Counted from the stretch's first letter, positions 37,947 to 50,299 are shown. The stretch is 64,000 bases of DNA from Salticus scenicus (GCA_963930645.1 OZ005656.1:187189880-187253879); one strand, 5' to 3'. The notes: generated by a model from the letters alone, not told the origin. A program made the numbers and translations.

Positions 37947-39110
37947 GTAATTTTAATAGTAATTTAATTATATTTTGTAATTTACTGATATTGTGTTGAT
38001 TATTCAGATCTAACAGGTAAAATTCAGAGTTTAAAAATACAGAAATAATAATTACAAAATTGATTATTATAAAATTGATAACATTTCACTTGACAGACGA
38101 AAAATTACCGTTCTACAGTAATTACTTAATAAAAATTTTAGTGCAAAACTCATTTAGATGTAATAATCGTTTTTAAACTTATAATAACAACAAAAACTTT
38201 CATTATTTAAAAAGAAAGAAAACATATATATGCATATATATATAGTAAAAGATATTTTAGCCAATTTAACTGTAGATATTACATTTAACAATTAATACGT
38301 ATAGTATGTAATTTTATGTATTAATATTAATAATTGCTAAAATATAGATTTAATCACATGATTTTCTGACTTAATGTGTATTATTTGTTTCACAATTGAT
38401 AGATAATGTATATACTGCACCCCATTTACTTAAAATTTCCAATCGCTCTTGTGGTTTAATTTTGTTTATATTTGATCTTCATGATTATATTCTTAATAAT
38501 AAGACCATTCTTATTAATCTACGGTATAGTTTGTTAATTCATTGGAGTTATATTAAAGAAAGTATTATATATTTTTTATATCTACATTAAATTTTATACT
38601 AGTCAATTTTGTGATTTATCATTTGTCTAGTTTTGATTTTATCATTAGTTTGAATTTATCCTTCGTTTAGTACAATCTACTTCTTTTGTTACTTAAACAT
38701 ACATACAAAGCTAATTATTTTCATACGCATTTTTAAACGTCAAAAGTGTTGTAAAATATAGCTATTGATTTATGTCAAATTAATTAACATTTTAAAAATA
38801 TTTTTACTTTTTTCTTGAAATGAAATTCCCCAGCAGTTACTTATTTTCAAGTAAAAATATAAAAAAATCTTGATAATGGGTGTGATATTTCTTATAGATT
38901 AATAAGCAACATTTGAATAATAATAAATCAGTGTCTATACATAAAAAGCATTTCTAGAAATTTATATTTCAAATATCAATGGAGAAATACTATTTATATA
39001 AAAATACTTAATTATAAGCAAATAATTCACTAGACTTTGTTTGACATACGTAATTGTGAATAAAAATAAATTTAAAATGAATAAATATAAATATTTTATC
39101 ATTTTACTTT
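36900..39110. other. AT-rich spacer, no gene seen
   Basis: Low-complexity A/T DNA with a 33-bp T homopolymer at 37911-37943 and small ATA repeats. The frame at 38396-38590 is open only by chance composition and has no splice or start support. Confidence 0.5.
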
Positions 39111-39119
39111 CAGTAAGTA

Positions 39120-40050
39120 ATGGATGAAAGTAAGTAATTGAAATGAAATTCATACTAACTTTTAATAAAATCACTTTTTGAATCAAAACTTCTTACAATA
39201 AAAGAGTGATAAATATATATTGCTTAAAAATATTTCTGTATATAGCATTTTATTTATTTATTTATTTATCTACTTGAACATTTTCTGATGTTTAAAATAA
39301 ATGAGTGCATTTTTAAATTTTTTATTTATTTATTTATTTTAAACCAAAATAGACATTATAAAAACTTAAAGCTAGAATCATGTATTCAATCATTTGCGGA
39401 AATTATAATTTTACGTCAAGTTAATAAGAGATTACACTTATTTACAGATTGAATTGAAATTCATACTAACTTTTAATAAAATCACTTTTTGAATTAAAAC
39501 ATCTTACAATAAAAGAGTGATAACATATATTGCTTAAAAATCTTTCTGTATATAGCATTTTATTTATTTATTTGAACATTTTTTGATATTTAAAATAAAT
39601 AAGTACATTTTTAAATTTTTTATATATTTATTTTATTTATTTTTATTTTTTTCACACAAAATAGACATTATAAAAACTTAAAACTAGAATCATGTATTCA
39701 ATCATTTACGGAACTTGTAATTTTGCGTCAAGTTAATAAGAGATTATACTTATTTACATATTGAAATGAAATTCATACTAACTTTTATTAAACTCACTTT
39801 CTGAATTAGAATATCTTACAACAAAACAGTGTATAAATATATCTTGCTTAAAAATCTTTCTGTATATAGCATTTTATTTATGTATTTATTTTATTTCTTT
39901 GTACATTTTCTAATGTTTAAAATAAATACGTATACTTTTTTAAATTTTTATTTATTTATTTACTTATTTTCACACCAAAATAGACATTATAAAAACTTAA
40001 AGCGAGAATCTCGTGTGTAATGATTTATGGAACTTATTAAATTAGAAGTA
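39120..40050. repeat. Three-copy tandem array, ~312-bp unit
   Basis: The marker AAATTCATACTAACTTTTA occurs at about 39145, 39456 and 39768 (period 311-312). Each unit also carries CTTACAATAAAAGAGTGAT, CTTTCTGTATATAGCATTTT, a variable (TTTA)n tract, and ATAGACATTATAAAAACTTA. The third copy is truncated near 40050. The peptides read from it (for example 39829-40020) are repeat by-products. Confidence 0.85.
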
Positions 40051-40502
40051 GTAAGTTTTATTTACATTTATGCTTTCAGTAATAATGTAAATTAAAGACA
40101 ATATTTTTACGTTTATGGAAAAAAGTATATATACATTTTTTAACTTACTGTAACTATAAAGACGCTTTTTTATAATAATATATTTAAAATGACGTCTTAA
40201 GTGCATTGATTTACATTTTAAAACTAGCATTAACTTTACAAACAAAATATGTTGTGTATTAAGATGTTTATAATTAATTCCAAATAGTCTAAAACTTTTT
40301 TTTAAAACAACAAATATAATTAAATTAAAATAATATAATTTTTTTAACAAAATGTGCTGTTTCAAATATTAAAAGATGTTTTTATAACGATGAAAATAGA
40401 TTGTTTGTGATGGTATAAATGTGTGATGATGAAAATAGATAGATGTTTGTGATTAGTTAGCAATAATTTAGATAAACTTTATTTGTAGTTTTAATACTTT
40501 TA

Positions 40503-41122
40503 AAGGTAATTATAAGAAATAATGTCAAAATATTAACGATCTACCGCTCATTACACATTCTTTAACATATTTACGTTACTTTAATCTAAATAGTATAATT
40601 ACGTTGTTAAATAATAAAATTTATTTTAAATTTTAATTTTGAATTGATTAGAATGAGAATGAGAATTAAAATTAGAATTAATACACCATTCTAAAAGCGC
40701 AATTGCAGATATGAACTTAGTGTATAAATTAAAAAATATTTATTATTAGCCTTGACTTGGCAAAAATAAAACATATGCAAATGATATATTTATAATGTTA
40801 ATGAAAACATTTTTACCAAAGAACAGAACAATGATATTAAATTAACAAGGATATTAAATAAAATTAACAATTACATTCAAAATATTTGCGCAAATGCAGG
40901 GATTTTAATTTCTTAAATGTAAGCATATATAATTTTTCATGAGTATAATGAAAGAATGAGAACGTAAACAAAACAGTTGGATAATTCAATACAAAAATTC
41001 ACAAAGGCCAATTAGGTATTCTGTTAAAGGCAATTGTAAGAAATAATGGCAAAACATCAACGATCTACCCCTCATTACACATTCTTTAACATATTTACGT
41101 TAATTTTAATCTAACTAGTAAT
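40503..41122. repeat. Direct repeat of ~90 bp, 528 bp apart
   Basis: 40503-40592 and 41031-41122 share TAAGAAATAATGNCAAAA, AACGATCTACCNCTCATTAC and TTAACATATTTACGTTA. The intervening DNA is AT-rich and unique. Confidence 0.75.
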
Positions 41123-41129
41123 TGGGTAT

Positions 41130-42440
41130 GAGTTGGTATATGTGTGTGTGTTTGTATATATATATGTATTAATTTATAGCATCAGATTATTTGTAAATAG
41201 TTTTTAAAGTTATTTTATAATAAAAATTATGTTTTATTAGTCAACTTAGCTTATATGATAAAAATAATTTTGCTTGCAGAATAATTAGTTGTAGGTTTAA
41301 AATTAGTTTACAAAACTAGTTGGATGTCAGTTTTTCAAATAATAGCATCAACAACATCAGTATAATATCATTGATATAGTATGATAAATGATACTATAAT
41401 GCCAAATGTCAAAATTATCCATCGCGCTTTTTCGAAACATTAAAGAGTTCTCATTTTTATGTAAAATTAAATACATTTAATACAAGTTTAATTAATAAAA
41501 CATTCATTTATTTTATAGATTTGAGAAAAATGTTTTGATACATAAATCAAAAGATTTGTTTTAATTCCATTTTGCTTTTGCTGCGCTAATAAATACGTTT
41601 TTATTAAAAATTACTTTGTAAAAAGATAGCAAAATCAAGCTAATTTGTAATTTTACAACAAACGTTCTCTCTCTTTCTGAATTCTGTTACTAGTGAATTT
41701 TCAGTAATAAATTTAACGTAATCTTTTCTGTAAAAATGTAAACATGGATATTTTATGATAGCTTTCATGATAGCTCTTTACTTAACGAATATATTTTTTC
41801 TCTTTCTATATTTTATATTTGTTAGTTAAAACAGATATCGAACTTATTAAAACTTTATTAGCAATTTTAATTTTAATTTAATTTAATTTAATTTTTTCTT
41901 TTCTTTTTTTAATATTATTAACCTACCTCCCCTCAAATAATAATAATAATGTTTTAATTCAACTTTTGTAACCACACGCCAAACTTCAGAATTACTTTAA
42001 TATATTATACTTTTAATATAACTGTTTTTTTTTTTTTTTTTTTCAAGCCGAGTTTCCAGACATGAAAAAACTTTTAAAATTACAACTTATCTAAACATAA
42101 ATTAATTTAATATTCGATATTTAAAACATAAACATTTAATGGGAAATTAAGAATGATAATAGAAAAAATTATATTTTGTAAACGCTTTATTATATTTAAT
42201 GTAAACATTTCATCAAATATGAGAATTTATTTCAAGTAAATTTAACGAAAAACGGAAAAGAATTTGTTTACTTCATTTTTTTTTTCCCTTCTTTTTCAAG
42301 GTGAGACGAAATCAATATAAAAGTTTACCAGTTAAGCCTTCAGCTTAGAGAAAAGAGAACTAACTTTCTTAGTTTCGAATAAATAAAACCTAGATTCTAC
42401 TTTAACAGCATTTAGTCACGGCATGTTTGTAATCCAATCT
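41130..42440. other. AT-rich spacer, no gene seen
   Basis: No exon, repeat boundary or RNA gene could be supported. A poly-T tract lies at 42026-42042. Confidence 0.5.
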
Positions 42441-42449
42441 ATGCGGAAT

Positions 42450-43190
42450 CCTAAATAGTTATTAGATTTCGTATTGCTCTGGATAATTTTGTTTCACTCG
42501 TAAAAGTGAAATAAATTAGACTGTTAATAAACTTCTATATGTATTCTCTTTTATTTTTAGCATGTATTATACAAGCAAATTTTATTTGATAATGGAATTT
42601 TTAAATCTGTTATAACATATATTTTTATATTATTATTTTTGTTATTGTACAATTTATTAAATGTTAAATATTCGGTTAAAAAAAAAAAAAAAAAAAAAAA
42701 CTAAATGATTATTGGATTTTGTATCGTTCTGGCTAATTTTATTTGACTCGTATAAGTAAAACATTTAAGGTATTAATAAATTTATATGTATCTTCGCTTT
42801 TAATTTTAACATATGTTATACAAAAAAAAAAAAAAAAAAAAAAAAAAAGAAAAAAAAGAAAGGAACAGAAAGAAAATTTGGTCATCAAATTTTTAAAACG
42901 GTTCTAACACGCTTTTTATTTTATTTTACTTTTATTTAATTTACTTTTTTTTTTTTTTGTATTTTGTTAAATATTTAGTCTTTTAAAAATCCTAAATGTT
43001 TATTGTACTTTGAAGTACTCTGTGCTAATTTTATTTGACTCGTAAAAGAATTAAAACTGCATTAATAAAATCTTTAATATATAAGAAAAGATATATATAT
43101 ATACCTTCTCTTTTACTTTTAGCATGTGTTACACAAGCGAGTTTTATTTGGTCATCGCATTTAAAAGAATGTTATAACTTGTATTCTTTT
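42450..43190. repeat. Three diverged copies of a ~260-290-bp unit
   Basis: Copies begin near 42450, 42701 and 42990 with CTAAATRNTTATTRKA. They continue with GCTCTGGATAATTTTRTTT, GACTCGTAWAAGTRAAA, CTTTTANTTTTAGCATGTRTTA and a GTTATAAC phrase. The second copy is expanded by a long A run (42823-42848). The frame at 43035-43253 is in the third copy and is not convincing. Confidence 0.65.
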
Positions 43191-43959
43191 CTTCAAACAT
43201 TTGTTTCATTTCATAAACTTTTAGTTTATTTGATTATTATTATATTTTCGTAGTGTTCTTCTTCTTCTTCTTATTACTATTATTATTTTATGAAATTGTG
43301 TTTAATTGAGTTAAACACAGAATTAATATATATGAAGGAAATACCTATCACAATTAAAATTAATTAATTTTTAATTGTTTTAAATTATAAAAAACACAAA
43401 TTTATCTTTTCAATCCCCCCCCCCCCCCTGAAAAATGGTGGTATCTTAAAATCGGATATAAGAAATCAGCTAAAACTTAAAAGGAGTTTCCTTTTCTCTT
43501 TTTTATTTGTGACTTCGTTTATCATGTCACGAACATAAGTACTCGTGTACATTTTAAAATTTATGATTTCTGTGTCATAATATTAATTTTAAGAATTTGT
43601 ATTACTATTTCATCTCTCTTTGATTATTATTTTTTCCCCCTTTATTTTCCTTTATTTATTTATTTATTTCTTAATTCGCTGAAAGGCGGAACTATACAAA
43701 GTTATCCTTAATTATTCTAGAACTCACTTATAGAGAAAAAATATTTACTTTTTCCTATCTGTAATTTTTTTTTCTTCCTTTTGTTTATTTATTTATTTGT
43801 CAAAATTTTTGACGATGAAGGGCTAAAAAAAAATTAATCTATCTAAAAATTACAAAATCACAAACTCACCATTAAATCTGAAAAATTCAAAAAGTCCTCG
43901 ATAATTTAAACTGCCACATAATCGAATCGATTCAAACGATACACCACCCATTAATCATC

Positions 43960-44440
43960 GACTCAAAAGTTAGTCGGGACTCGATCTAATAACCGGGAAG
44001 TAGGGTTTCCCGATTAGTTCGATGACCATCGGAATTTGGGAGGCACGGGAAAAATGACAGCAAGCACTGTATGTAGCAAGCTCTCTAACTACTCACTAAG
44101 GAATGGGGTCTAGTGCTTTGGCAATGATGGGCAAGTGCAGAAGGCATCGCAACTCTGAAGAATCATAATGGCTGTGCGCACACGTAGGTGATCCTGTACG
44201 CAGAAAGAAAAAAAAAAGGAACACTTTGGAGGCGCCACCCACCCCCAACTTTATCAAAATCGAAAGGAGCAAAAAAGAAACAAAAAACTCTTAATGTAAC
44301 GGCGCCAGCGCAATACCAACACTTCTCGGATACTAAAGGAAATGTCTTCTTTTATAGTAATTGCGATCATGGAACGAGTAGAGGGGAGGGCAATATGGGA
44401 CGGGGAAATTATTTCGAATGAAATCAGCTTTAGGAAGGAG
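43960..44440. promoter_or_regulatory. GC-rich island, possible promoter or 5' exon
   Basis: Composition shifts to roughly half G+C, with CCGGGAAGTAGGGTTTCCCG (a partial palindrome), GCGCACACGTAGG and GGCGCCACCC. An ATG in strong context (A at -3, G at +4) at about 44168 opens MAVRTR and meets CACGTAG/GTGATC, a weak donor. A longer plus-strand frame (44188-44421) and a minus-strand frame (44254-44502) overlap, and neither resembles a known protein. The island sits directly before the 270-bp tandem array. Confidence 0.3.
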
Positions 44441-44469
44441 GTGAGAACATTTAAATTTGTGGCAAACTG

Positions 44470-44970
44470 TTCTCGATAGCGTGGGAAAAGGGTTGAGCTC
44501 AAACTGAAGAAAGCAAATTTTATGTTTTATTATATTTTGAATGCGAATGATAAATGCATTTGAATAAACGGGAATTTAATTGTACATATTTTTCTGCTTA
44601 GTTTGAATTGATTTATCAAATCACAAATGCTCAGTCAACTATACTGATATTTGTCATAGTACGAAAATTGGTGTTAATAAATGATAATTAAATAATTTTA
44701 GACAAAAAAAAAAAAAAAAAATTGCAAAATTCTGCATTTTTGTTGTAAGCATGGAAAAGGGTTGAGCTCAAACTGAAGAAAGCAAATTCTAAGTTTTATT
44801 ATATTTTGAATGCGAATGATAAATACATTTGAATAAACAAGAATTTAATTGTATATATTTTTCTGCTTAGTTTGAATTGATTTACCAACTCACAAATGCT
44901 CAGTCAACTCTACTGATATTTGTCATAGTACAAAAATTGGTGTTAATTAATGGTAATTAAATAATTTTAG

Positions 44971-45006
<36 letters not shown>

Positions 45007-45860
45007 CATAAAATTCTGCATTTTTGTTGTAAGCATGGAAAAGGGTTGAGCTCAAACTGAAGAAAGCAAATTCTAAGTTTTATTACACTTTGAATGCAAA
45101 TGACAATACATTTGAATAATCTAGAATTCAATTGCACACATTTTTCTGTTTAGGTTGGATTGATTTATCAACTTACAAATGCTCAATCAACTATATTTTG
45201 ATATTGGACGCAATGCAAAACTTGGTATTAATGAATGGTAATTAAATAATTTTTGGAAAAAAAAAATGCATGCAATTAAAAAAAATAAAAATACATGTTT
45301 GTTGTAAATATGGAAAAAAGGGTTGAGCTCAAACTGAAGAGAGTAAATTTTATGTTTTATTATAGAATGCAGCTGATAAATATATTTGAGTAAACTAGAA
45401 TTTAATTGTAAAAATTTCAATGCTTAGTTAGGATTGAATTATCAATTTATAGATGCTCAGTCGACTATATTGATATCGGGCATAGTGTAAAAATTTGTGC
45501 TTATGAATAGTAATAATAATAATAAATCTTTTTACAATGTATGTCTGTTATCGACGTAGAAAAAGGGTTGAGCTCTAGCTAAAGAAAGCAAATTTTGTTA
45601 CACGTTCAATGAGAACAATAGATAAAGGTTATTTTAAACGTATCAATTTCTTGCTTATTTTGAATTTATTTATCAAATTACAAATGTTCAATCAAATATG
45701 TTGGTATCGTACTTGATGCAAAAATACGCAATAATAAATGGGAATTACATTATTTTAGGAAAAGTGAGGGCATTTTCTTTATAAAATATTCTATCTGTCA
45801 TAAGTGTGGGAAAAGGGTTGGTCAAACTGAAGAAAGCAAATTTTTATGTTTTATGGAATA
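44470..45860. repeat. Six-copy tandem array, ~270-bp unit
   Basis: The marker GGTTGAGCTC(AAACTGAAG) starts at 44491, 44760, 45044, 45321, 45566 and, shortened to GGTTGGTCAAACTGAAG, 45816. Periods are 269, 284, 277, 245 and 250. Copies 1-3 are close to one another and copies 4-6 increasingly diverged. A-homopolymers of different length (18 to 36) near the end of copies 1 and 2 explain part of the size differences. The last copy is split by a SINE. Confidence 0.9.
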
Positions 45861-45878
45861 ATAAATACATTTGAATAT

Positions 45879-46090
45879 AGAAAAAAAAATTATTCATGAA
45901 TTCATCAAGCGTGAATATTTATTTAAATCAAATTGGAGTGTAAAGGTTGATATTTTTATTTATTACCAACTATGCGAAAAATTCCAGAGCCGGGAATCGA
46001 ACCCGGACACCTCCGCTTAACGCGCGGATGCTCTGCCACTGAGCTACCCTGGCTGACAACCAGCTAGGCACTTCTCGCATTTAAATAAAT
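45879..46090 (-). mobile_element. tRNA-derived SINE with 14-bp target duplications
   Basis: The insertion is flanked by exact copies of ATACATTTGAATAT at 45865-45878 and 46091-46104, which is one phrase in the other units of the surrounding array. Its body on the minus strand is a short leader, a tRNA-like head (46053-45983), and a tail ending in an A/T-rich stretch with a T9 run (minus strand) that could end pol III transcription. An outer inverted repeat (ATATTTATTTAAAT at 45915, partner at 46079) and an inner ATGCGA/TCGCAT pair bracket the head. The long direct repeats indicate target-primed retroposition, not cut-and-paste. Confidence 0.7.
45983..46053 (-). tRNA. tRNA-like sequence (anticodon position GTT), SINE head
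   Basis: On the minus strand a cloverleaf folds from GCCAGGG with CTCTGGA (six of seven pairs; 1-72 is G-A), a D arm GCTC/GAGC, an anticodon stem TCCGC/GCGGA, and a T arm CCGGG/CCCGG with loop TTCGATT. An intact A box (TAGCTCAGTGGCAGAG) and B box (GGGTTCGATTC) are present. The anticodon loop is GCGTTAA, which has C instead of the universal T at position 33; read literally the anticodon is GTT (Asn). The lack of U33, the mismatched end pair and the SINE setting argue against a working tRNA. Confidence 0.6.
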
Positions 46091-46639
46091 ATACATTTGA
46101 ATATGTTAGAGTTTAATTTTACACATTTTTTTTATTCGTTCGTATTCATTTATTATATTATGATTAAAAGGATTATATTAGAAATTTAAGCAACTGATAA
46201 AATGTGAAAAAAGAAAATGTATTTAATGTTTCAGCTAAATTTCTTAAAATTAAAATAAAAGATTATTATTATTATTATTATTATTTTTTTTCGTAAAACG
46301 TCCATTCCCTTAGAATTATTTCTCATTCATATAAAACATTTTTTCCCTCTTATAGCAAAATTCAAAACACCATTGAATTTTGAAGTGCCTTAGTTAAAAA
46401 TCAAAACTTGTGTTTTATGTTTAAAATTCTTCCAAATTGAATATATAAAAACCGAATCAAAAATACTGAACTAATTCGTCTACTATACAAATAACGCGTG
46501 TTATCTCGCAAACTAAATGCCGAGGGTCTTAGTACATTTTTCCCAAAATTAAATCTATTTTATATTAGCATAAATAAAATAAATCATTGCCTACACGGTA
46601 CCTTAACTTGCATAAAATATGAAAAGAATTATAGTGTAA

Positions 46640-46786
46640 TTACCACTTCCGAATATCCAATCTTTGAGTTCACCGAAATACCATAAAATCCAAAAGCACC
46701 TACAAAAGTATCCAAGCGAGCCTGAAGACTTCATAAGCTCTGATCGCGTACTAAGCAGCACGAATCTACAACTACTTTTAAAATAA
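46640..46786 (+). other. Short protein-like open frame, unassigned
   Basis: A 48-codon frame without its own start is open between stops at 46637 and 46784. It has a mixed, non-low-complexity composition: QSLSSPKYHKIQKHLQKYP, then SEPEDFISSDRVLSS. No acceptor of quality is visible before it. It may be an exon fragment or chance. The reverse-strand frame 46603-46836 covers the same DNA. Confidence 0.15.
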
Positions 46787-46799
46787 AATAAATAAAATA

Positions 46800-47110
46800 A
46801 AATGACACTGTGGGTAGATGCAACAGAAAATCCCATGGGCAGTGATAAATTTCCGATACGCCCTGTATGCGGTCAGGTACACTTATTAATCCGTGTGACA
46901 AGCTTTGCAGATCACGTGCATGAATCGGGAGACAAGCAGTAACGAGCTAGTCTCCAGTGATCAGCATTCTTTCATCAGGTTTTTCTGTTTTTCCGTTTTT
47001 CTGCTTTTTTACCTTGAACCTAACCATCGCGTGTGGCTTAAAAGCTTGACAAGAACAGATGGCTATCTTGACGGATTTAGTCGCGAACTTCAGTCTGAGC
47101 TTTTTTGATT
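46800..47110. other. GC-richer unique stretch
   Basis: This stretch contains CGCCCTGTATGCGGTCAGG, a CACGTG E-box (46915) and ACGAGCTAGTCTCCAG. Frames are short. The phrase resembling a CCCTGTAT end of other repeats here suggests an old repeat edge, but a regulatory role cannot be excluded. Confidence 0.25.
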
Positions 47111-47439
47111 TTCTTTTTTAATGCATTTTTCGATGTTTTATTTTTCACAACTAGTGTTTTTTTTTTTTTTTTTTTCTTTTTTAGTCCTTTTATGTGCTCA
47201 AAGGAAGAATTTATTGCTGTAAAATGTAACAAGTTTACAGCATTGGTACAAAACAAAATAAAGCAAAACCCGCTTTTTCCCTTTTATTTAAGTGAAGTTT
47301 TAGTGCGATTGAAGCAGGTTTTTATTTATTTATTTATTTATTTATTTTTTATACGTATTTCGTAAAATTATACACACACACACTTATATTATCAGTCCTC
47401 CTTTAGTTTTAACTATATTAACGTTTCATTTAAATTAAT

Positions 47440-48240
47440 CGGTATTATAACGAAGGGATCGTTTTTAAGAAGGGAATTTGAGACATGTGCCCCGAAATAG
47501 TTTTTTTTTTTTTTTTTTTTTTTTTTTGTCATAATAGCTTCAGGTAATAAAATAATAGTCCGTCTCACATATCAAACTTGGGGCACGTTTATGTTATAAA
47601 AACTGAGATGTAGCCTTCAAATACAGGGAAAAAATTGCAACAGTGCCACCTGTTGGCTAATATGCACCCAGAATGAATCGGTGTTATGACGAAGAGATTA
47701 TTTTTAAAAAGGGAATTTTAGCATATGCCCCGAAACAAACATTTTTATTTTCTTAATAGCTTCTTGTAATAAGATTAGCTTCTTAATAGCTTCATGTAAT
47801 AAAATAATAGCCGCCTCACATATGAAATTTGGAACATTTATATGCTGTATAAGCTGAGAGGTGGCCTTCAAATATAAGGGGAAAATTGCAACATCGCCAC
47901 CAGTCGGCTAATATGAACCCAAAATGAATCAGCATAGTTTTTCCTAACGACCCTCACATATCATTTTTAGTACACTTATAAACTATAGACGCTGAAATAT
48001 AACCTTCCTATTAAAGAGGGAAATATCGGCGCAGCAGTGCCGTTTGCTGGGCGATACAAGCCAAAATGTCATCTATACCGATTTACATGAAGATCCAACC
48101 AAACATAGAGTTTTGTGGAATTCTGCGCCCACAAAATTCGGTTTCACAGACAGAAAGACATTTTTCTAACTATGGTCAAATCGTACTCAGGACATCAAAA
48201 ACTATGTGAATCCATCGAAACCGGAAAGTATAAAAATTTT
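47440..48240. repeat. Three diverged copies of a GCCACCTGTTGG-type repeat
   Basis: Landmarks TCTCACATATCAAACTTGG, CTGAGATGTAGCCTTCAAAT and GCAACAGTGCCACCTGTTGG recur near 47560, 47815 and 47950 with variation. The tail near 48150-48240 contains AGACATTTTTCTAACTATGG and CAGGACATCAAAAAC. The family also appears at 60660-60990. It is typical of old arthropod interspersed repeats, and no protein is encoded. Confidence 0.6.
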
Positions 48241-48336
48241 CCGAATACTCATATTTCTTATATGTGGAATTAATAATTAATTAAAAATGGCCTGAAGGGC
48301 TGTCAATGTGCGTGAAGAAAATAACGCATTAACTTT

Positions 48337-48600
48337 TCATTTTATTGCTGTTAACGCTTTATGTGATAATAATGAATAAATATTCTCCCCCAAGGCGTTT
48401 TTTAGCATGCTTTCATTGTTACCTATTGAATAAAGATAAGTATAAAGATCTTTTTGATCGTATGCAATTTGCTTAATAAAAGGCTGGGTAGTCGAATTAC
48501 TATCATTATCTGTTCCCCAACTATCAATTACCGGTTCCCATTTCTCCGTCTGCGGCAACGTTTCATGCGTCAACAGCGAAATAAGCTTCCCTAATTTTTT
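48337..48600 (-). CDS. Unassigned protein-like frame, possible terminal exon
   Basis: On the minus strand a frame is open for about 87 codons between a TAG (48601-48603) and TGA (48337-48339). There is no ATG near its beginning. The composition is balanced and unlike the AT-driven peptides elsewhere: THETLPQTEKWEPVIDSWG, then FIKQIAYDQKDLYTYLYS and SMLKNALGENIYSLLSHK. The underlying DNA is GC-richer at its 5' end. A TAG/ACT acceptor would fit, with a weak pyrimidine tract. I do not recognise it. A host terminal exon, an old transposon protein or a transferred gene are all possible. Confidence 0.35.
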   Translation of the reverse strand, partial: KKLGKLISLLTHETLPQTEKWEPVIDSWGTDNDSNSTTQPFIKQIAYDQKDLYTYLYSIGNNESMLKNALGENIYSLLSHKALTAIK

Positions 48601-49860
48601 AGTCTATTTTTAATTATCGATGATGTAAAATAAATCATTCTCATTGGTAAGTCGGTAGGTAGCATTGTTATTTTACTATTTATAAACTGATTAGGGGTTA
48701 TTGATATATTTGAAAACGATAGGTGAAACACATTGTGGTTAGAAGTTTTTAACTCATCTCATCAGTTTAATTTGTTTAAGTAGATTAAAAATAAATACAT
48801 TAGAATTTTAATAGTTGTGTAATTATAGGGGAATGAACTAATCATCAATACAATGAAAAAAGTTTCCAACATAAAAATAGCTTTATTTTTATTTATTTAT
48901 TATTTTTTCCACAGAAGAATGCAAGAAATAATAAGATGTTACTAAACGGGGATTTTCATTGTTTCAGGGACGGAAGGTATTGTTTATGTTTATAGAAATG
49001 TGAGAGAGAGAGAATTTGTGTGATTGATTATATATGCCCCCTCCCCCCCGTACTCATTGTTTTAGCAATTGTTCATCATTTTTATCATAATCCCCCCCCC
49101 CTTTTTTTTAATCATCGCAATACTATAGAAAATTGCAATTTTATTTTATTTTAATAGTTAATAAATCTGAAACATCTGTAACTTATAAATTAAAGCACCT
49201 AAAACAAAAAATTCTATAATATTCTTAGATTTTCTTTCTTTCCTTTTTCCTTTATTCCTTCACCTCCCCCCCCCCCTCCCTCCCTCCCTTCTTTAATGTT
49301 GCTGTGCATAATTTCCATTTATTCAAGTTTCGTTTTCAACATATTTCTAATTATTATTATTACTTATTTATCTTATTTATATTCATCTGTTTATTTATTT
49401 GCTTATTTATTGTACTAATTTAATTAAAAAAATATATATAAATAAATAAAGTAAATACAAACGCATAAAGAATAAAATAAAATAAAATAAATAAACGTAA
49501 GTTTTGCTTTTTAAGCCAATTAACTTTTAATAGTGCATCTAAAAAATTATGAAAAATCAAAATAACTGAAACTCGAAAATTTAATAATATTCTGAATATT
49601 TCTTTTTTATCTTCAAAAAAAGAAAAAGAAAGAAAGAAAGAAAAAAAAGAAAGGGGTGAAAAAGAATAATTATATATATATATATATAAGGCTTGTTGCA
49701 TTTGCTTTGTATTACTATGCAAACTTTCATTTTCCAAATAAAATTTCAGATTTTTCCTTTTTGAGTTGTCAACTATATTTAATGTTCTAATTATACTGTT
49801 AAACAATGTGATCAATCGGTGAATTTCATTGTAGCTTCGTGGTTTCATTGTTGTTCATCT
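48600..49860. other. AT-rich spacer with C homopolymers
   Basis: Three C-runs (about 49040, 49092 and 49266) and TTTA/AAAGAAAG low-complexity tracts dominate. The minus-strand frame at 49420-49848 spans these tracts, gives a peptide of mostly F, Y, I, L and S, and is not credible. Confidence 0.5.
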
Positions 49861-50145
49861 GCTTTGAAATTTTGCATTTTTAAATCCATATGGTTCCTGT
49901 TCTGGTTGTGGCAGGCTGGGGGAGTGTTGCCGGCGTAAAAACTAGTGTAACCCCACAGGCAAGTCACAAGTCTTGCCGCCTGCCTCCTTCTTCCTATCTT
50001 GTGTTTCTTGGGTTGTTTTTTCATTAATTTTGATAAGTTTATGGTTTTAAGTTAAGATTTGTTGTTTTACTTTATTGATTCGTTTGTTTTGCAGACTGTT
50101 AATTAATAGATCTTGTTTCTTTACATTAGTGTATTTCATCCACTG

Positions 50146-50180
<35 letters not shown>

Positions 50181-50252
50181 CTTATTGGTCATTGGTGTTT
50201 CAGTGATCTTGTATCTGTTGCTTGGCTTCTACTATGCTTAATAGATCATCTT

Positions 50253-50254
<2 letters not shown>

Positions 50255-50299
<45 letters not shown>

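Noticed and set aside
40042..40365. 107-codon minus-strand frame
   Set aside because: Composition-driven and partly inside a tandem-array border, with no coding features.
45983..46053. Functional tRNA-Asn gene
   Set aside because: No T at position 33, a mismatched first acceptor pair, and the sequence sits inside a retroposed SINE. Kept only as a tRNA-like SINE head.
49420..49848. 142-codon minus-strand frame, the longest in the window
   Set aside because: Composition is nearly all F, I, L, Y, S, N and K from AT-rich low-complexity DNA. No start context, splice site or domain was found.
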